Shown one piece after another: positions 16,769-25,733 of a DNA stretch of 39,434 nt. The stretch comes from a virus, in the IMG/VR virus record IMGVR_UViG_3300032322_002757, positions 1-39,434 of that record. One strand, 5' to 3'. Position numbers and translations under genes: made by a program. How positions within the stretch are numbered: position 1 is the stretch's first letter; every line of letters begins with the position of its first letter. The notes under the pieces are model-generated. The model worked only from the letters and a program-made list of their open reading frames with translations, did not search any database and was not told where the DNA came from.

Positions 16769-17197
16769 ATGGATAATTTTTACGAATTGTCAGAAGAAAC
16801 TACATCGAAGTTCTTCGAAATTTTCAACAAAAAATCTTTTCCTCTATCAGTTAAATTTCAGTTTATTGGTGATGAAAAACAAAAAGAGTTAATTAAAATC
16901 TCAATTATTAATCCTAAGTTCTCTTTCCTTCTGAACAAAGAGATTTTAGTTTCAATCAACGAAGCGATATTTGACGCTTTCGATGAAGAATCAGTAACTA
17001 TTTTAATGGAACAAGAAATTGATAAGATTTATATCAATATTGAAACTGGTAAAATGAAATTGATTAAAACTGACTTAAACACATTCTCTTCTCTAGTTAA
17101 TAAATACGGAGTTGAAAAAGTTGCAAGAGCTAACAAAGTAGAAGAACTTTACAAAGAGCAACAAAAGGATGCTGAACAAGACGAATTTATCGCATAA
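16769..17197 (+). CDS. Conserved-looking phage hypothetical protein (142 aa)
   Basis: 142 residues, not recognised with certainty. It has an N-terminal helix, two strands (SVKFQFIGD; LIKISIINPKFSFLL), a helix-turn region FDAFDEESVTILMEQEIDKI and a strand (IYINIETGKMKLIK), then a charged C-terminal helix ending EQQKDAEQDEFIA. The strand-helix order and the helix at about 78-92 recall small phage metallopeptidase-like proteins, but no HExxH is present, so no enzyme is claimed. It sits in the tape-measure unit, where tail assembly chaperones or hub proteins are often found. The leader is A/T-rich and lacks a Shine-Dalgarno. Confidence 0.6.
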   Translation: MDNFYELSEETTSKFFEIFNKKSFPLSVKFQFIGDEKQKELIKISIINPKFSFLLNKEILVSINEAIFDAFDEESVTILMEQEIDKIYINIETGKMKLIKTDLNTFSSLVNKYGVEKVARANKVEELYKEQQKDAEQDEFIA

Positions 17198-17212
17198 AAA
17201 ATAATTAATAAT

Positions 17213-17464
17213 ATGAATATAACAGCAGGACAAAATCACGGACAAAACTACATCAACGCTCTAAGAAAGAAATATGAGTTTCAGATGGAAGAGGCTATGG
17301 CAAATTTAGCACTTTACTTCTCAAACACTAACTTAGCAGCAATAGGTGAACACTCGGACTTACTAGCAGAACACGACAGATGGGTTGAGCAATATGCAAA
17401 CGCTAAAGACAAATTAGAAGCTCTAATGAGTCTTTACGATGGTAATCAAAAAATAAACGGATAA
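17213..17464 (+). CDS. Small helical hypothetical protein (83 aa)
   Basis: 83 residues, predicted almost wholly helical after a short polar N-terminus (MNITAGQNHGQNYINALRKK). A heptad-like pattern runs from about 20 to 75, suggesting a short coiled coil. It starts 15 bases after the upstream stop and ends 4 bases before the next ATG. Not recognised; probably a minor virion or assembly protein from its place in the tail unit. Confidence 0.6.
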   Translation: MNITAGQNHGQNYINALRKKYEFQMEEAMANLALYFSNTNLAAIGEHSDLLAEHDRWVEQYANAKDKLEALMSLYDGNQKING

Positions 17465-17468
17465 AATT

Positions 17469-18122
17469 ATGGAAAATATAGAAACAAATGTTGTTAAACC
17501 AGCAGTAAAGACTACTGAAAACGAGGTAGAATTGAAATTGATTAATTCAGAGGTTGAAGAAATTCTAGATAGTAAAATTATTTCTATCAGAAAATATATT
17601 TCAACAAATAATGGAAAAGGACTTCCTGATTCACAAAAAGATGAGATTTATCTTCAAGCTCAAAAACTATGGAAAGAATTTATTGACTCATTGAAAGAGG
17701 CAAAATATAACTTTCACTTAAACAGACCTCAACACAAATTTTTGACAGATTTGGTTATGAATAAATTAGAATATGATGTTAATTCTGTCTTCTTCGCAAT
17801 TGAATTAAGAGACTTATTTGAGGCACTTAAAGAAAATAAGTATAGTAATGATACTGACTTTATTTCTTATCCAGTTGATGCTACAGAAGTTACTTACATC
17901 TATCACTTAATATCTAAACATAAAGTGAAAGGATTGTCAAAAGATTCTTACTTATTTGCTGAAATCTTAATGAAGATTGGAAATATTAGTAAAATCTTCA
18001 ACTACTATGACACAACAGGTAAAAGTCTTTCAACAGATATTCAAGATTGGGTTCTTACTTTTGAAGATGGTGTTTCAAGAGAAAATAGACAAGAAGAGAC
18101 TGTCGAAGGACAAGTTCTTTAA
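17469..18122 (+). CDS. Hypothetical protein, last gene of tape-measure unit
   Basis: 217 residues, not recognised. A polar, Glu-rich N-terminus (1-35) leads into a mainly helical body with no visible enzyme motif; residues about 75-125 (NFHLNRPQHKFLTDLVMNKL) and 150-195 contain the most regular helices. It ends with a Glu-rich tail (NRQEETVEGQVL). The gene follows the 83-residue gene after four bases and stops 19 bases before a strong hairpin terminator, so it closes the plus-strand unit that starts with the tape measure. Confidence 0.6.
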   Translation: MENIETNVVKPAVKTTENEVELKLINSEVEEILDSKIISIRKYISTNNGKGLPDSQKDEIYLQAQKLWKEFIDSLKEAKYNFHLNRPQHKFLTDLVMNKLEYDVNSVFFAIELRDLFEALKENKYSNDTDFISYPVDATEVTYIYHLISKHKVKGLSKDSYLFAEILMKIGNISKIFNYYDTTGKSLSTDIQDWVLTFEDGVSRENRQEETVEGQVL

Positions 18123-18141
18123 TTTATAACCCTCTAACAAC

Positions 18142-18170
18142 AAAAAAACCGACTTTGAGTCGGTTTTTTT
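18142..18170. terminator. Bidirectional rho-independent terminator
   Basis: A seven-A run, stem ACCGAC, loop TTTGA, stem GTCGGT and a seven-T run. With A and T runs on both flanks it can stop transcripts from both strands, which suits its place between the convergent genes ending at 18122 (plus) and 18174 (minus). Confidence 0.9.
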
Positions 18171-18173
18171 ATT

Positions 18174-21100
18174 TTAATAAACTGGTGTTATTGGTGTAAA
18201 TGGACCAATTGGGTCTATGTAACTATAGGACTCAGTAATGTCTTTAAGACCTTTTAAGTAATAGTTCTTCTTGTCTCTGTAAACAAGTCCATATCCATTA
18301 TCTGAAGTGACCTCAATTACTATAAATGGGTCAATATTTGAATCTACAGTGAAGTTAAATGGTAAAAGAGAAGCAGTACCACCAGACCTATACTCATCGA
18401 TTGTTTGAACCGGTTCTAAATCAATTCTTTTCCATTCAGTAACATTTAACCAGTTCTGAGGATCTAAATTTGGGGCAATTGAAGCGGTACCTCCTAATCC
18501 AGAGAAAACATAGAACTCTCTTTCGTAAGCAACAACACTACTAACAGGATAATCAACTAATCCGCTCCACTCAGAGGCAGACTCGTACTTTCTTGGATTA
18601 TTAACTCTGTTGTTGTTTTTAACACTTTCATAAATTATATTAAAATAAATTACTTTGTCTCCTATATTATAGGTGATAAAAGGAGCCCATTCTTTATATG
18701 TCTTATAAGTTCTAATCTTAATATTAAAATAATCAGGAAGTACTAAATTAGCACCGGAATATGGCGATGGGTTTTCTTGAAAATCATTTAATCTAATAGA
18801 ACTACCCGGAATTATTGTATAGAAATCTAAAACACAATTATAAACCGTTGACCCAGAATTGATAGGATATAGATAAACTTCATTCATCTTACAAAATACT
18901 GGTGTCATTTCTTGTCTTATGTTAAAAATTGAAACATCATAACTTTGGTGTTTAATAGTCGTATCTGAATTTACATAAGTCTGACCTATAATATCTACAA
19001 TTTTATGTGTTAGAGGTACGATATTTCTTTTAAGCCAGTATTTTAACCCTTGTAATTTAATAATTATTTCATCTAAACTATAGTTAAGTATGTAATTGCC
19101 TTCTTTATCAGTGATGAAATAAGTTAAGTTGAATAAATTTGTTTCTTCATAGTTTGGATTTGGCAGGGTATATTTTATAAAATCTTTCTCACTCCAACCT
19201 TTAACACTATTGTCAAAAATGTCTGGAATTTCTACCTTAAACAACTGACCAAATAATCTTGATGAAGTATTTGTATTTCTATAATACTCATTAAGTTGTA
19301 AATCGTTATATCCAAAATAGTTAATTGCGTTTATTAGTGATTTATATGAACCAATGTAAGGATAAATTACATCTTTATTCATTAACATTTCTTTTCTCTT
19401 TTTATTAAGAAAAGTCCAATCAATGCCACCTTCATTAATATCATACTCTTTGAATATGAATACCTCATCTGGACTAATTAACTTACCTTGATTACCTAAT
19501 TCAACTTTAAATCTAATATCTTCTTCTTCTGTTTGACCATATGTAACAAATCTACCTATTTCTTTGTCTTTTACTTTGAACGTAGTTCTTAAGAATGTTG
19601 TGTTACCAGCCTTTGGATAGTTTGAGATGATTGTTGATTCTTCTGTTAAGTTATCTAAATCTATATTAAAAAAGTCTAGTATTAGAGTTTTTGTATAAAC
19701 ATTTCTAATCTTCAAAAACACAGCATTATTATCAGACAGATATTGATTTTTAGAGTTTGTTATATCCTTTACATAAATAACTAAATTTTGACCAGGTTTA
19801 AGACCTTTGCCGGTAAATGTTTCAGCTGAAGTCTCATTTATTGTAATTTGACCTCTTTTATACCCATCTAAAACAACATTAGTAAAAGTTAGTATAGTAT
19901 TTGAATTTGATGTAATTGAAAACTCAATCTCTTCTTTTCTGTATAATTGTAAGACTGTTCTTAAAGCCCCCTCAGTTTCATCTTTGAATCCGATAAATAA
20001 CTCTAATGCTTTTGGAGCAACACTTGTATCATCTTGATCATCAACATAAGATAATGTATATTCTATCTTATCAAAAATAGTTTGTTGGTACTCAGGAAAT
20101 TTAATCTTAGTTATATCTCTATTTGCAGTTCTATTTAATACTGCGGTTTTGAGTGGTTTTTCTCCTATATAAGAAAGAGAACTTGTTGTGCCAAGTTGTT
20201 CTCCAGAAAAATCATAAAGAAAAAATTGTGGAACTTGATCGGTCATCCATCTCCAATAATATTTGACAGAAACATCTCCTTCAAAGTTTGCTCTTGGTCT
20301 TCTGAAGTATTCTCTTGTTTTTAACCAAACACTTTCTCTAGGTACATAATTTGGGTCCAAAGTACCATAACTACTATCTTCTACAACTGAATATGTTGCT
20401 TGATCTAATATGATTGCACTTCCTAAGTCTACATCAACTTCAACAACTGAGTTCAAACTAGGTTGAATTGCCCAGACAGACCTTCTCTCTGGGTTGTAGA
20501 TAATTTTTGTAGTTGGGCCTCCTAATCCTGATGCTGTATATAGAGTACTTCCATCATTTGGGTCTATTACTCTTATTAATCCAGAACCAGTAGCATTGAC
20601 AGACATATAAACATCACCATCAAATTGATTGACAACTAAATATCCATGATCGGGTTGTGGAAGGTTAATATATGAATTATTAATTAAATCTAATTTAACA
20701 AAATCATTTGATGAGTTCGAAACATTCATCTCACCGGTGATATTATTGAATATAATATCATTAAATGGATAAGATAGTATTCCAGAAATTGATTGAGTAA
20801 CACCATTATCGATTCTCCATAGACTTTGAGAACCATAAACATATACAGACTCATAAACAGGTTCATAGAATATAGAATGTGTAAGACCTGAGATTCCATA
20901 ATTAATTTGTATATCTCTTGTTGTATTAACTCTAATCACTTGATCAGCGTCTGTTGTAATATACATATCACCCTCAAAATCATTAAATACCATTCTGCCA
21001 GTTCTCGTTGCTGATGGTGGAAAATTAGTTGTACTAGGACTTAATGTAGCCGTAGGCGTTGAGGTTAAATTGTTGAAGGCAAATATATCGACTCTTGGTA

Positions 21101-23927
21101 AATTATCATATGTCACATAAACGTCTCCATTAATTGGATTTATTTCTAAATCAAAAGCTGAAGCTGATGAATTAGAAGCAGTAAGTGATATTGTTGAAAT
21201 TAGGGTATTAATCACAGGATCGACAACATAAAGATTATATTTAGACAAACAATATAAGTAACTATTTATAGTGTTGAATTCCATTTCTATACTCTGTGTA
21301 TTTCCTGGAAGATTTATTGTAGTTAAATAGTCACCAAAAAAGGCATCAATCGCCATTAAATTATCACCAAATGTAAGTATTGAATTAGATAACTGGATAA
21401 AAATTATATCAACTAACCCAACAGCACCAGGGAAGGAAGAATAGTTATATGAATTTACAGTATATGTATTTGGGTTATAAGTGATACTAAACATTATTGG
21501 ATTGAAATCACCACCAGCAAGTGAATCAAAAGGACCACCAATTGAACCTGTAGGTCCAGTTGGACCAGGACAAGCTGTTTGTCCAAATCCTAAGTCAAAC
21601 GCAAGAGTAATGAACGCTGATGAATTACAAATAGCATTAGTCAATCCCCAGAAAGGACCCTGATAACTCAGGTTCATAACATAAGGATCTAAGAAGTCAA
21701 TTACATACTCTTGATTGTTCCAAGGAAAGAAAGTATTGTTGATTGAAAGTGCCATTCCTGTGGCAAAACCCTCATTCTCAAAAGAAGATGTGGCTGTTGA
21801 AGGCAATACTACCTCATTTGAGGCCAACAGAACACCTAAATTTCCTCTTGTCTTTTTGGTTATAACATAATCATTAATTCCTGGTAAATTAACTTTACCA
21901 GTAGATACCGTATAAGTTAATGGATTCTCTAAACTAATCACATCAAATACTAATAGATTATTTATGTTTGTAATTACGATTCCAAAATCTATCAATTTAA
22001 TTGAATGCTCATCTACCCAATCTTGTAGTGTAGTTGGTATATCTGCTGATGAAGTTCCAAAAGTTGTGAACACTCCATACTCATCACCATTTATAGTTAA
22101 ACTCAAATATCCACCCAAATCGTTGAATAGAATTGTTGAATGTTCTATATAATACGCAGCTGTTGTGCCAACTTCAACTGAGTCTAAGACCATAGGTACA
22201 TTTGGATATTCAGTGGTAAATCTAATAGAGTTATAAAATATTGAAGTAAAGTTACCAGTATATCTTAACTCAGCGTTGATACCTAACGAATATAATCTTA
22301 CAAAGTATCTATTAAACCAATTTCTAAGAGTTCTGTCAATCGTTCTTACCATATCTATAGTCGAACCACTATACACAAATTGTGTTTCTACATCATACAC
22401 CATACCATTTATGGTTATCTTAAATCCAAATTCATCTAAATCAGTAAAAACTAGGTTAAATCTAAAATTCTCTGAGTAATCATAGTTCAATTCATAAGTC
22501 AGTGAATCAGTTACACCTATTAACTTTTCATAAGTTTCAGTATATGAACCAATTGAAAATGTAGGACCTATCGAAGTATGATAAAAATTAACTTCAGCGT
22601 ACTTACTTGGATAAACTAAATCTGCTTTCAATTGATTATTCAGATAAAACAAATCAACATTAAAAATATCTAAATCACTTTGAAATCTTTCCACAGCTGA
22701 TGCCATTGTTACTTGAGCCGAAGCTGTCCAAGATTGCTCAAAATAATATCTATCAGATGTTAAATAAATTTGAGCTTGTGAAAGATTCTCAACTGAAGTA
22801 GATTGATCAACTTTTATATGAGTGGGATTAGACCAATAATTACCATCATCTGGTGTAACTCTGTATGTAGAAAAAGAGCCAGCAAAACTATGTGTATAAG
22901 CAGCAATACACTCATAAACTCTATTATTAAAGAGTACATGAGATTGTGTTGCAAAAAATGTAGGTGCAGTAATGTCATCGAAATTAAGCATTGGAGCTAC
23001 GGTAAAAAAGTTAGTGTTATTTACAGAACCAATTATTTTAAATTCAACCCCTGGTTTTAATATCTGTGGATATTGTAAAGGGTCTATGAATATTTTTTTA
23101 CTACCATCTATGTTTATTACACCATTGTATAATCTAGGAACATCTGTTCTTGTGATGACCTCTATAATTAAATTTGAATTAGTTGGTAATGAGTTTTTGT
23201 TAGCATAATACTCAAAATGTCTGATATCAGTAAGATTAATATTATTAATTGTCAGACTTTCGTTATTATTTTGCGAATTAACAACATTTAATTTCTTTCC
23301 GACATAGATATGGTCATAAAAATCTGGTTCAGACCAAAGTGACAAGTTATTATTATAGGAATTATCGATATAATTATAAACACCAACCGTATTAACTCCA
23401 GATATTGTTAAGTTAGCAAAGGCAATTGCACTTGAATAAATCACATAGTAAAGTGATTCAAATGTGAAGTTATCCATTTGTGAAATAATCATTATTGCGT
23501 TTTTCTTTGTAGAAACAACCACATAAGTCCTATCTAAATTGTTGAACTCCAATATACTAGAGTCGAACTTAATTATTGTACCAATTGGAAATTTGACTTC
23601 AAAATCATCACCATATATCCACTTACTATAAAATTGTGGATCATTATTGACAGGTTCTATTAATGTAACTTTTTGATTTTGATATTTTGCACCATAAAAA
23701 TGAATACCATAATCATTAAACAATTGGAATTTCTTTGTTGATAATTGTCCTACGTTTTCAAATTCAAAAGAAGGAATGTACTCTAAAGTATAAAGACCAA
23801 AAGTCTTAAAAGTATCATTTGAATTTTCATGAAAAAGAATATCACCCTCATATCTCTCCAGTGTTTGGTTATAACTGAAATTTAAGTAATCCCCTTCTTT
23901 ATTAAAGAAATAAAGTTGTTCAGACAT
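18174..23927 (-). CDS. Giant baseplate/tail-fibre protein
   Basis: 1917 residues, rich in beta structure and in Asn, Tyr, Ser and Thr. Regions in order: N-terminal beta domains (1-780); a short collagen-like stretch CPGPTGPTGSIGGP near 790; a probable seven-bladed-type propeller at about 880-1180, with repeated strand pairs ending in G-[DE]-[VM]-Y-[VIM] (NGDVYVTYD, EGDMYITTD, DGDVYMSVN); beta domains to about 1480; a region near 1500-1660 (GGIDWTFLNKKRKEML then YPYIGSYKSLINAINYFGY) resembling the phage tail gpI type, which joins baseplate wedge to fibre; and two Trp/Tyr-rich modules at about 1745-1835 resembling type 5/12 carbohydrate-binding modules. It probably forms a baseplate arm or fibre that binds the host surface. 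It has its own promoter box 19 bases upstream and a shared terminator. The domain names are motif-based. Confidence 0.62.
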   Translation of the reverse strand: MSEQLYFFNKEGDYLNFSYNQTLERYEGDILFHENSNDTFKTFGLYTLEYIPSFEFENVGQLSTKKFQLFNDYGIHFYGAKYQNQKVTLIEPVNNDPQFYSKWIYGDDFEVKFPIGTIIKFDSSILEFNNLDRTYVVVSTKKNAIMIISQMDNFTFESLYYVIYSSAIAFANLTISGVNTVGVYNYIDNSYNNNLSLWSEPDFYDHIYVGKKLNVVNSQNNNESLTINNINLTDIRHFEYYANKNSLPTNSNLIIEVITRTDVPRLYNGVINIDGSKKIFIDPLQYPQILKPGVEFKIIGSVNNTNFFTVAPMLNFDDITAPTFFATQSHVLFNNRVYECIAAYTHSFAGSFSTYRVTPDDGNYWSNPTHIKVDQSTSVENLSQAQIYLTSDRYYFEQSWTASAQVTMASAVERFQSDLDIFNVDLFYLNNQLKADLVYPSKYAEVNFYHTSIGPTFSIGSYTETYEKLIGVTDSLTYELNYDYSENFRFNLVFTDLDEFGFKITINGMVYDVETQFVYSGSTIDMVRTIDRTLRNWFNRYFVRLYSLGINAELRYTGNFTSIFYNSIRFTTEYPNVPMVLDSVEVGTTAAYYIEHSTILFNDLGGYLSLTINGDEYGVFTTFGTSSADIPTTLQDWVDEHSIKLIDFGIVITNINNLLVFDVISLENPLTYTVSTGKVNLPGINDYVITKKTRGNLGVLLASNEVVLPSTATSSFENEGFATGMALSINNTFFPWNNQEYVIDFLDPYVMNLSYQGPFWGLTNAICNSSAFITLAFDLGFGQTACPGPTGPTGSIGGPFDSLAGGDFNPIMFSITYNPNTYTVNSYNYSSFPGAVGLVDIIFIQLSNSILTFGDNLMAIDAFFGDYLTTINLPGNTQSIEMEFNTINSYLYCLSKYNLYVVDPVINTLISTISLTASNSSASAFDLEINPINGDVYVTYDNLPRVDIFAFNNLTSTPTATLSPSTTNFPPSATRTGRMVFNDFEGDMYITTDADQVIRVNTTRDIQINYGISGLTHSIFYEPVYESVYVYGSQSLWRIDNGVTQSISGILSYPFNDIIFNNITGEMNVSNSSNDFVKLDLINNSYINLPQPDHGYLVVNQFDGDVYMSVNATGSGLIRVIDPNDGSTLYTASGLGGPTTKIIYNPERRSVWAIQPSLNSVVEVDVDLGSAIILDQATYSVVEDSSYGTLDPNYVPRESVWLKTREYFRRPRANFEGDVSVKYYWRWMTDQVPQFFLYDFSGEQLGTTSSLSYIGEKPLKTAVLNRTANRDITKIKFPEYQQTIFDKIEYTLSYVDDQDDTSVAPKALELFIGFKDETEGALRTVLQLYRKEEIEFSITSNSNTILTFTNVVLDGYKRGQITINETSAETFTGKGLKPGQNLVIYVKDITNSKNQYLSDNNAVFLKIRNVYTKTLILDFFNIDLDNLTEESTIISNYPKAGNTTFLRTTFKVKDKEIGRFVTYGQTEEEDIRFKVELGNQGKLISPDEVFIFKEYDINEGGIDWTFLNKKRKEMLMNKDVIYPYIGSYKSLINAINYFGYNDLQLNEYYRNTNTSSRLFGQLFKVEIPDIFDNSVKGWSEKDFIKYTLPNPNYEETNLFNLTYFITDKEGNYILNYSLDEIIIKLQGLKYWLKRNIVPLTHKIVDIIGQTYVNSDTTIKHQSYDVSIFNIRQEMTPVFCKMNEVYLYPINSGSTVYNCVLDFYTIIPGSSIRLNDFQENPSPYSGANLVLPDYFNIKIRTYKTYKEWAPFITYNIGDKVIYFNIIYESVKNNNRVNNPRKYESASEWSGLVDYPVSSVVAYEREFYVFSGLGGTASIAPNLDPQNWLNVTEWKRIDLEPVQTIDEYRSGGTASLLPFNFTVDSNIDPFIVIEVTSDNGYGLVYRDKKNYYLKGLKDITESYSYIDPIGPFTPITPVY

Positions 23928-23946
23928 CTACATTAAAAGATTTTAG

Positions 23947-23958
23947 TTATATATTAAT
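23947..23958 (-). promoter_or_regulatory. Putative phage promoter box, ATTAATATATAA
   Basis: On the minus strand, one base from TTTAATATATAA, 19 bases before the ATG of the giant tail protein. Back to back with the plus-strand box at 23981. Confidence 0.55.
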
Positions 23959-23976
23959 TTATACTTTCTCAATACT

Positions 23977-23992
23977 AAGATTTAATATATAA
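23977..23992 (+). promoter_or_regulatory. Putative phage promoter, AAGATTTAATATATAA
   Basis: Sixteen bases identical to those before the homing endonuclease gene (26751-26766). Here the box ends three bases before the ATG at 23996, so a transcript would begin at about the start codon. Confidence 0.6.
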
Positions 23993-23995
23993 GTT

Positions 23996-24361
23996 ATGAA
24001 TGTGAACAGATACGAAGAATTCATAAATGAGGCATTTTTTAGAAAGATAAAAAAGAATAAAAGCTCATTATCTAAGTCAGATAGTATTAAACTATGCTCA
24101 GACGAAATCATTAATTTCTTAAATGATAATAATATATACACCTGGAATAATTTTTTAGGAATGTCACCATTGAAAAGAGAAGCGATTAATAAGATGATTG
24201 ATGTCAAAGTTGATTCACTTAGAGAGGTTAAAGAAGTGATATTTCTTCTGAAATTAGAACTTTGTAATAGAAGTCAACTTGGGGATTTAATTTCTGAATA
24301 CGAATCAGAAGAGGATTATGAAAAATGCTCTCAGATTTTGAAAAAATTAAATGAAAAATGA
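23996..24361 (+). CDS. Small helical protein with capsid-targeting-like N-terminus
   Basis: 121 residues. The N-terminus MNVNRYEEFINEAFF is the closest match in the window to the T4 capsid-targeting sequence; a prohead-protease cut after FINE and before Ala fits the I-x-E/A rule very well. The remaining sequence is helical and charged with no enzyme motif. The start is ATG at 23996 (or GTG two codons on). The promoter box ends three bases upstream. The stop overlaps the AAA+ gene start (ATGA), so both are likely made together. Probably a small protein packed inside the head; function unknown. Confidence 0.6.
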   Translation: MNVNRYEEFINEAFFRKIKKNKSSLSKSDSIKLCSDEIINFLNDNNIYTWNNFLGMSPLKREAINKMIDVKVDSLREVKEVIFLLKLELCNRSQLGDLISEYESEEDYEKCSQILKKLNEK

Positions 24362-25719
24362 AAATAATTAAGAGTTATAAATTATTCAAAGAATCTTTTC
24401 TTGCTAAAGATAAAGAGTTGGCAGTGGATAAAATAATATCCCATCTATCTAAAAACACAGGTGTGGATTTATACAAGTATCACGAGATCTTTAACATACA
24501 AAAAGAAGATGAATTCTTAGAGGGCCAATTATTAATTTCTTATGTGTCTGAGAAGGCGATAAGAATAAACTGGAAATCGTCTGATTTAAGACACACAGTT
24601 CATTCTATAGATCTTTGGAAAAACTTTGAATTTGAGACAAATCCAGAATTCACTTTATTACTTCCAGAAGATACATCTATTGTAAATATTTTACCAGAAG
24701 TAGTAAATTTCTTCAATGATCCTAACCAATTTATAGTTCAAAGTTCAAAACGCAAAGAAGTCTTATCAGAAAATTATGATCCTAAAGAAGAGCTAGAAGA
24801 ATGGAAAAAGAAAAGAGCCAGAGCAAAATCAGAATCATCTATAGAAAAGACAGAAAGAAGAATAGAACAACTAGTAGCCATTATTGCAAAACAAGAAACT
24901 GTTGAAAAAGATTCTGATAAGATTAAATATGATGACCTAAAAATAGATGTATTCAAAGCAATTGAACTATATACAATACAAGTTGCAAGAGGAAAAAGTA
25001 ATTCCTTGATTGTTTCTGGTATGGCAGGTGTTGGAAAAACTTCTGTTGTAGTTGATACACTTAATTCAATTGGAATGGTAAAAGACTTACACTATTATAA
25101 ATCAACTGGCACAATAACAACTGCTGGTCTATATGAGGTTTTGTTCAAAAATAGAAATAGACTGGTGATATTTGATGATTGTGACGCTGTATTGAAAGAT
25201 ACCGACTCAGTAAATCTATTAAAAGGTGCTTTAGATACTTATCCAGTAAGAGAACTTTCAAAGATAACAAAAGGAAATACTTTTGATTCAACTGGTATGT
25301 CAGATGCTGAAATACAAACCACATATGATGAAAAGGATGGTAAATATTTACCAAATCGATTTGAATTTAGTGGTCAAGTAATATTTATATCAAATTTACC
25401 AGAAGATAAGTTTGATGACGCAATTTTATCGAGATCTCTTCATGTAGATGTGCATTTAACTAAACAAGAAGTGATTAATAGAATGAGAAGTATTTTAAGG
25501 AGAATATCGCCTGAAGTTGATATGGCAACAAAAGAAGAGGCTTTAGAGTATTTAGTTTATGTAACTGAGAATTTTCCAGTGAAGTTTGACTTAAACTTAA
25601 GAACACTTATACACTCTGTAAATTTAAGAATTGGTAACGATGAGACCTTAATAATAGATGGTACAGAAGAGTTCATTTGGAAACTATTAATAAAGAAATA
25701 CTTAGTAAAAACAAGATAA
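24358..25719 (+). CDS. AAA+ ATPase with capsid-targeting-like N-terminus
   Basis: 453 residues. The N-terminal tag MKIIKSYKLFKES is followed by an unknown alpha/beta domain (about 15-135), a charged coiled coil (about 140-185) and an AAA+ module (about 190-450). Walker A is GMAGVGKT (221-228), Walker B is RLVIFDDCD (about 268-276), sensor 1 is FISNLPED (about 342-349) and AILSRS near 355 supplies an arginine-finger-like Arg. Motif order and spacing are normal, so ATP hydrolysis is expected. The partner and the substrate are unknown. Coupling to the preceding tagged protein and the shared tag suggest that it is packed in the virion or acts at the prohead, which would be unusual for an AAA+ enzyme. 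The AAA+ call is firm; packaging is inference. Confidence 0.78.
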   Translation: MKIIKSYKLFKESFLAKDKELAVDKIISHLSKNTGVDLYKYHEIFNIQKEDEFLEGQLLISYVSEKAIRINWKSSDLRHTVHSIDLWKNFEFETNPEFTLLLPEDTSIVNILPEVVNFFNDPNQFIVQSSKRKEVLSENYDPKEELEEWKKKRARAKSESSIEKTERRIEQLVAIIAKQETVEKDSDKIKYDDLKIDVFKAIELYTIQVARGKSNSLIVSGMAGVGKTSVVVDTLNSIGMVKDLHYYKSTGTITTAGLYEVLFKNRNRLVIFDDCDAVLKDTDSVNLLKGALDTYPVRELSKITKGNTFDSTGMSDAEIQTTYDEKDGKYLPNRFEFSGQVIFISNLPEDKFDDAILSRSLHVDVHLTKQEVINRMRSILRRISPEVDMATKEEALEYLVYVTENFPVKFDLNLRTLIHSVNLRIGNDETLIIDGTEEFIWKLLIKKYLVKTR

Positions 25720-25733
25720 AAATAACTACAATT

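Noticed and set aside
16769-17197. Metallopeptidase assignment for the 142-residue protein
   Set aside because: The helix where a metal-binding HExxH would stand reads MEQEIDKI, with no His pair, so only an unnamed protein is reported.
25677-25733. Longer start (TTG) of the Cys-rich protein
   Set aside because: It lies inside the AAA+ gene; the ATG at 25734 has a normal A-rich leader just after the ATPase stop.
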